A stretch of DNA of 64,000 bases from Streptomyces sp. S4.7. GTDB taxonomy: Bacteria; Actinomycetota; Actinomycetes; Streptomycetales; Streptomycetaceae. A program made the position numbers and the translations under genes. The stretch lies in the NCBI RefSeq assembly GCF_010384365.1, contig NZ_CP048397.1:5890001-5954000 (forward strand), in the 5' to 3' direction. The notes under the pieces were generated by a model that saw only the letters and a program-made list of their open reading frames with translations, ran no database searches and had not been told where the DNA came from. Positions within the stretch are counted from its first letter, which is position 1, and each line of letters opens with the position of its first letter. This document shows positions 60,233-64,000 of this stretch, piece after piece.

Positions 60233-61570
60233 ATGAGTCTCACCGCCAGTCTGGACGAATCGTCCGTCGCCGCCGCACCGGGCGAGGAGACGGCCCTTCC
60301 GTTACAGGTCCTGAACTCCGGCCGGACCGTGGAGGAGTACCGCTTCGAGGTGGTCGGCGCGTGCGCCGCCTGGTCGGCGGTGGAGCCCTCGGTCCTGTCC
60401 CTCTATCCCGGCGACTCCGGGACCGTGTCGCTCGTGCTGCGCCCGCCCCGCGACTCGACGGTGCCGGCGGGCGAGACAACGTTCGGCGTCCGGGTGGTGC
60501 CGACGAGCGAAGAGAGCGGGACGGTGGTGCCCGAGGGCCGGGTGACCGTCCTGCCGTTCACCGAGACGACGGCCGAGCTGGTCCCGCGCAGCTCGCACGG
60601 GTCACGGAGCGGACAGCACCGGCTCGCCGTCGACAACCGGGGCAACACACCGGTCACCGTGAAGCTCGGAGCCCAGCCCGGTACGGAGCTGGCGCGGGTC
60701 GTCTTCGCCGTTCCCGAGCTCCGCATCGAGCCGGACCGCGCCGAGTTCGGGAAGCTGCGCGTGCGGCCGGCCAAGCGGATGTGGCGCGGTACGCCGGTGA
60801 CGCACCCCTTCCAGGTGTTCGCCACCCCGCAGGCCGCCGAGGACCAAGAGCCCCTGGAACCAGTCCTGTTGGACGGCTCCTACCAGCAGGAAACGATACT
60901 GCCCGGCTGGTTGCCACGGGCGCTCGTCGTCGCCGCCGTGGTACTGATCGCGCTGGTCGGCCTCTGGTACGCGCTGCTGCGCCCGGCGGTGAAGTCGGCG
61001 GCCCGGGAGGCGGTCACGCCCGACGCGGTACGGTCGGCCGTCGAGGCCGACAAGAGCGCGTCACCGGACGGGCAGGACCCCGACGGGGGCGGCCCGGCCG
61101 GTGCCGGTTCCGCCGGTGGCGACTCCACGGGCTCGGGCGACGGTACGCCGGGATCCAGCGAGTCACCCAGCCCCGGTTCCTCGGCGGACGCCGCGGCGAC
61201 CACCCCGACCAGCGCGCAGGTGCGGGTCAGTGACTCCGTCGGGGGCGGGGCGAACACGGGGACGGCCCTGCGGGTACCGGCCGGGCAGACCTTCGAGCTG
61301 ACCGACATCGTCGTGCAGAACCCGCAGGGCGACGCGGGAACGGTCGTCGTCTCGGCCGGGCCGGAGACGCGCGTGCTCAGCCTCGGGCTGGAGAACTTCC
61401 GCGACTCCGACTACCACTTCGTGACGCCGATCCTGGTGCCTGCGGGAGGCACGGTCACGATGACCATCGACTGCCGCAGGGTCGGCAGACCGGTGGGCGC
61501 GCCGGCGCCGTCGCGCTGCACGGAGTCGCTGTTTCTCGGTGGCAACATGCGCCCTGCCCAGTCGAGTTGA
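60233..61570 (+). CDS. Single-pass membrane protein with cytoplasmic Ig-like domains, CIS-associated
   Basis: A 445-residue protein without signal peptide. Residues 1-205 form two Ig-like beta domains (LPLQVLNSGRTVEEYRFEVV; HRLAVDNRGNTPVTVKLGAQ). A membrane helix lies at about 227-248 (PRALVVAAVVLIALVGLWYA). A Gly/Ser/Pro/Asp linker (about 265-330) leads to a beta-rich C-terminal domain (DSVGGGANTGTALRVPAGQT to the end). The positive-inside pattern suggests N-in/C-out. Proteins of this kind occur in Streptomyces CIS loci. It could hold the cytoplasmic injector at the membrane; this role is inference. Confidence 0.82.
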   Translation: MSLTASLDESSVAAAPGEETALPLQVLNSGRTVEEYRFEVVGACAAWSAVEPSVLSLYPGDSGTVSLVLRPPRDSTVPAGETTFGVRVVPTSEESGTVVPEGRVTVLPFTETTAELVPRSSHGSRSGQHRLAVDNRGNTPVTVKLGAQPGTELARVVFAVPELRIEPDRAEFGKLRVRPAKRMWRGTPVTHPFQVFATPQAAEDQEPLEPVLLDGSYQQETILPGWLPRALVVAAVVLIALVGLWYALLRPAVKSAAREAVTPDAVRSAVEADKSASPDGQDPDGGGPAGAGSAGGDSTGSGDGTPGSSESPSPGSSADAAATTPTSAQVRVSDSVGGGANTGTALRVPAGQTFELTDIVVQNPQGDAGTVVVSAGPETRVLSLGLENFRDSDYHFVTPILVPAGGTVTMTIDCRRVGRPVGAPAPSRCTESLFLGGNMRPAQSS

Positions 61571-61618
61571 GGGACCATCAGTTAGATCGGCCAACGCCTG
61601 AGTTCGCGCCGTACGGGC

Positions 61619-62485
61619 TCAGGCGGGGGGCGCTTCCTCCTCCTCCTCGGGGCCACCCGTCGCGGCCCGCTGGACGAACGAGCCCTGTACGTCCGCGGGT
61701 TGCTCCTCCTCGTCCTCCGTCGCCTCCCGCTGTACGGAGGCGGCGGCGGTCGCCGGAGCCGGGACTGACGCGCCGTCAGATACGTTCGCGGGGGCGGCCG
61801 GTACCGGGTCGGCCAGCACGCGGTCCGCGTTCGCGACGGCCTCCCGCTCGAAGCGGTCCGAGGGGTCGCTGACACGGATGCCGCCGGGCGCCTCCGTCCC
61901 CTCCACCGGTCCTTCCCGCTGCTGGATCACATGTGTCAGCTCATGCGCGAGGGTGGTGCGGCCCTGCGGCGACGAGGGGTCGTAGGCGTCGCGTTGGAAG
62001 ACCACGCTGTTGCCCACGGTGTACGCGTGCGCGCCGACGCCCTTCGCCGACTCGTGGGCTGCGGCGTCGTTGTGGACGCGTACGTCGGAGAAGTCCGCGC
62101 CCATCCGGTTCTCCATGTCCGCCCGGGTGTCGGCGTCCAGCGGGGAGCCGCCCGACGACACGACCTCGTGGACCGGCGAACGCCGCTCCTCCTCGGCCTC
62201 GGCCCGGTCCGGCGAACCGCTCCGTGAGCGCTGGATCATCGGGCCGAGCGCGCTGTTGCCCACGGCGCGCTGGAGAGCGCCCATCCCGGCGACGCCGATC
62301 ACATCGGCCCGCCCTCCGGCCGCCGCGCGGTAGAGGTGATGAGCCCGCTCGGAGACCTGTCCGGAATCACGTGCGTGGCCATGCCGGCCGTCCTCGTGAT
62401 CAGCCACTTGCTCACGGTCGTGGCCGTGATCGTGGTCGTGGTCGTGGTGGTGTTCATGGCCGTGATCGAGGTCGTGTGCGTTCAT
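61619..62485 (-). CDS. DUF4157 (eCIS core) metalloprotease-like cargo protein
   Basis: A 288-residue protein. The first 40 residues are His/Asp-rich (HDLDHGHEHHHDHDHDHGHD), a likely metal-binding stretch. Residues about 60-85 hold the motif MGALQRAVGNSALGPMIQRS. The DUF4157 domain (about 105-205) has ADFSDVRVHNDAAAHESAKG and the zinc motif AHELTHVIQQREG. The acidic tail contains two further VQR motifs (ASVQREATED, SFVQRAATGG). DUF4157 proteins are the commonest cargo of extracellular-type CIS. ATG 62485 is chosen because GGGGAG lies 6 nt upstream. Confidence 0.9.
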   Translation of the reverse strand: MNAHDLDHGHEHHHDHDHDHGHDREQVADHEDGRHGHARDSGQVSERAHHLYRAAAGGRADVIGVAGMGALQRAVGNSALGPMIQRSRSGSPDRAEAEEERRSPVHEVVSSGGSPLDADTRADMENRMGADFSDVRVHNDAAAHESAKGVGAHAYTVGNSVVFQRDAYDPSSPQGRTTLAHELTHVIQQREGPVEGTEAPGGIRVSDPSDRFEREAVANADRVLADPVPAAPANVSDGASVPAPATAAASVQREATEDEEEQPADVQGSFVQRAATGGPEEEEEAPPA

Positions 62486-62621
62486 CGTCATCTCCCCTGA
62501 CCGCACCGGTCGTTCGGCTGCCGGGCCGGGGTCCGCGCCGCGGCGTTCCCCACACTCCACCCTTTGCCGCCGACGCCGTCCCGGTCCAGGCCGCGCACCG
62601 GCCCGGCCGGGGCACCCGGCG

Positions 62622-62637
62622 ATGCCCCATCGGGCAA
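62622..62637. promoter_or_regulatory. CIS box (b), upstream of the DUF4157 gene
   Basis: ATGCCCCATCGGGCAA on the plus strand; the complement TTGCCCGATGGGGCAT aligns with box (a) at 13 of 16 positions. It lies 137-152 nt upstream of the DUF4157 start at 62485 and next to the TerD terminator. Confidence 0.5.
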
Positions 62638-62652
62638 CCCGGAAAGCGCGAC

Positions 62653-62696
62653 GCCGCCGGACCCGGAAGCCTGACGGCTGCTCCGGGTCCGGCGGC
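62653..62696 (-). terminator. Strong hairpin terminator after the TerD gene
   Basis: Perfect 15-bp arms (62653-62667 GCCGCCGGACCCGGA and 62682-62696) with a 14-nt loop that can itself pair (AGCC/GGCT). It starts 13 nt after the TerD stop and separates TerD from the CIS locus. Confidence 0.85.
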
Positions 62697-62708
62697 GCGG
62701 TGTTCGGC

Positions 62709-63284
62709 TCAGACGCCGACGCCGAAGTCGGTGGCGATGCCGGAGAGGCCGGAGGCGTAACCCTGGCCCACGGCGCGGAACTTCCACTCGGCGCCGTTGC
62801 GGTACAGCTCGCCGAAGACCATGGCGGTCTCCGTCGAGGCGTCCTCGGTGAGGTCGTAGCGCGCGAGTTCGGCGCCGCCGTCCTGGTTCACCACGCGGAT
62901 GAACGCGTTGCGGACCTGGCCGAAGCTCTGGCTGCGCGACTCGGCCTCGTGGATGGAGACCGGGAAGACGATCTTGTCGACATCGGCGGGGACACCGGCG
63001 AGGTCGACCTTCAGCGACTCGTCGTCGCCCTCGCCCTCACCGGTGAGGTTGTCACCAGTGTGCTCGACCGAACCGTCGGGGCTCTTCAGGTTGTTGTAGA
63101 AGATGAAGTGCTGGTCGGAGGGGACCTTGCCGGCCGCGTTGACCAGCAGCGCGCTCGCGTCGAGGTCGAAGTCGGCGCCGGTGGTGCTGCGCGCGTCCCA
63201 GCCCAGGCCGACGAGCACCGCCGTCAGGCCCGGCGCTTCCTTGCTGAGCGAAACGTTGCCGCCTTTGGAGAGGGAAACTCCCAC
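62709..63284 (-). CDS. TerD-family calcium-binding stress protein
   Basis: A 191-residue TerD domain protein: [20 protein letters not shown] at the start, [20 protein letters not shown] with the first Ca site, [20 protein letters not shown] and [20 protein letters not shown], then [20 protein letters not shown]. Length is typical. The GTG start at 63284 follows AGGAGAAG. Two copies of a CTACA/TGTAG palindrome in the 250 bp upstream and a TetR gene on the same strand further upstream suggest repressor control. The family is linked to tellurite and stress resistance and differentiation in Streptomyces. Confidence 0.93.
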   Translation of the reverse strand: MGVSLSKGGNVSLSKEAPGLTAVLVGLGWDARSTTGADFDLDASALLVNAAGKVPSDQHFIFYNNLKSPDGSVEHTGDNLTGEGEGDDESLKVDLAGVPADVDKIVFPVSIHEAESRSQSFGQVRNAFIRVVNQDGGAELARYDLTEDASTETAMVFGELYRNGAEWKFRAVGQGYASGLSGIATDFGVGV

Positions 63285-63323
63285 GATCTTCTCCTGGTGC
63301 TCGAAGGTATGGACTGAGTAAAA

Positions 63324-63339
63324 TCTACAACACTGTAGA
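63324..63339. promoter_or_regulatory. Palindromic operator 1 upstream of terD
   Basis: TCTACAACACTGTAGA, with CTACA/TGTAG arms and a near-perfect centre, 40-55 nt upstream of the terD start, where it would overlap the promoter. The same motif recurs at 63480-63497. Confidence 0.65.
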
Positions 63340-63479
63340 AATTGTGAGCGGCGCAGGGGGAGTGGTGCGCGGGCGGGCGGGCGGTTGTGCGGACGGATGG
63401 TCGGACGGACGGACGGACGGAGCGGTGCGGGGGGTACGCCCCGCCCCCCGCACCGCCGACTGTCGGCCGTAGCGCTTGC

Positions 63480-63497
63480 TTCTACAGCACTGTAGAA
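63480..63497. promoter_or_regulatory. Palindromic operator 2 in the TetR-terD intergenic region
   Basis: TTCTACAGCACTGTAGAA has 8-bp perfect arms around CA. It lies 39 nt after the TetR stop and about 195 nt before terD. It is the stronger of the two copies and fits a TetR dimer site. Confidence 0.65.
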
Positions 63498-63535
63498 ACT
63501 AACAGCACGGGTACGGCGGCACACACCGGACAGCC

Positions 63536-64000
63536 CTACGGTGTGAACGCCCGCCGCACCGTGAGTGCGAGCGCCGCGCGGCGGCGGTCGTGGGCCGACT
63601 CCGGTTCGTCGTCGCTCGCGGCGTACATGACGCTGGCCGGCGACCAGGTCATCGACATGGCCGTGACCATGGCGAGCACTTCTGTCGCCGGGATCGACGG
63701 GTCGACGACGCCCTGCGCCTGTGCGTCGGTGATCGACCGCAGTTTCTCGGTGTCGTGCCCCGGCATGAAGTGGAACAGGTCACCGGTGGGGGTGCGTTCG
63801 AGGCGGGCCCAGGTGGCCAGGCGGACGAGTTCGGGATGGACGAGGTAGGCGTCGTACAGCCGGACCGCGTAGCCGGGAAGATCGTCGCCCGTGGCGGGGA
63901 CAGTGCCCACGATCAGGTCCAGGTGCTCGGCGAAGACGGCGTCGAACAGCTTGTCCTTGTTGCCGAAGTACGCGTAGAGCTGCGCCTTGTTGACCTGGGC
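63536..64000 (-). CDS. TetR-family regulator, C-terminal part (5' end outside window)
   Basis: 154 codons plus stop are visible on the minus strand; the gene continues beyond base 64000. The visible start of the frame, [20 protein letters not shown], is the end of a TetR helix-turn-helix (recognition helix and YxYFGNKD). The ligand domain follows ([40 protein letters not shown]) and it ends [10 protein letters not shown]. It is upstream of terD on the same strand, with two palindromes between them that it may bind. The ligand is unknown. Confidence 0.85.
   Translation of the reverse strand, partial: AQVNKAQLYAYFGNKDKLFDAVFAEHLDLIVGTVPATGDDLPGYAVRLYDAYLVHPELVRLATWARLERTPTGDLFHFMPGHDTEKLRSITDAQAQGVVDPSIPATEVLAMVTAMSMTWSPASVMYAASDDEPESAHDRRRAALALTVRRAFTP

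Noticed and set aside
63403-63420. GGAC tandem repeats as a possible CRISPR or phase-variable tract
   Set aside because: Short, outside any gene and without spacers. It is simple-sequence DNA.

Overview
The window is 64 kb of high-G+C actinobacterial chromosome, almost certainly Streptomyces. The evidence is the strong G/C third-position bias, GTG starts, leaderless promoters, and lineage-typical genes: an AfsA/ArpA-type gamma-butyrolactone pair, a 2-methylisoborneol locus with a family 2B encapsulin, an ECF42 sigma factor with its DGPF partner, and a cytoplasmic-type contractile injection system (CIS).

Layout. 1-4956: end of an MMPL exporter, a KimA-like potassium transporter and a TRAM-domain RNA m5U methyltransferase. 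4957-7599: an accessory patch with a Doc toxin/antitoxin pair, two genes of unknown function and gene debris. It ends in a second, diverged copy of the last 23 codons of the methyltransferase, as expected for an element inserted at the 3' end of that gene. 8169-16764: SHOCT protein, PNPOx-type regulator, butyrolactone receptor and synthase homologues, HAD phosphatase, DUF2236 protein, then a divergent pair whose start codons are both preceded by the same 35-bp leader in inverted orientation, then DGPF protein, ECF42 sigma factor and a membrane protein. 16866-21580: a same-strand set of carboxylesterase, MBL hydrolase, SMP-30-like protein and XRE/MmyB regulator. 21767-24318: CmtR-CDF metal efflux pair and a BlaI/M56 pair whose protease is frameshifted. 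24528-26460: one small unknown gene and gene remnants. 26461-30150: encapsulin shell, terpene cyclase and GPP methyltransferase. 30222-36037: GNAT, small secreted protein, a broken gene, a Ser/Thr kinase and two oxidoreductases.

36187-62485 is the CIS locus. A 13-gene minus-strand operon runs from the sheath (48315) through tubes, spike, PAAR, baseplate and tail protein to a zinc-ribbon membrane protein (36187). A divergent 1316-residue cargo protein carries a low-G+C C-terminal nuclease and is followed by a candidate immunity gene and a RHH/PIN toxin-antitoxin pair. A second operon encodes a VWA protein, a DUF4255 tail terminator and an AAA+ ATPase. A LuxR regulator, a single-pass membrane protein and a DUF4157 metalloprotease-like protein complete the set. 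Each of the four inferred CIS promoters has a similar TTGCC-N-GGCA type box about 120-150 nt upstream of a start codon, suggesting one shared regulator. The window ends with a TerD gene preceded by two palindromic operators and the end of a TetR gene.

All calls come from reading the sequence and from knowledge of the families; no database search was possible.
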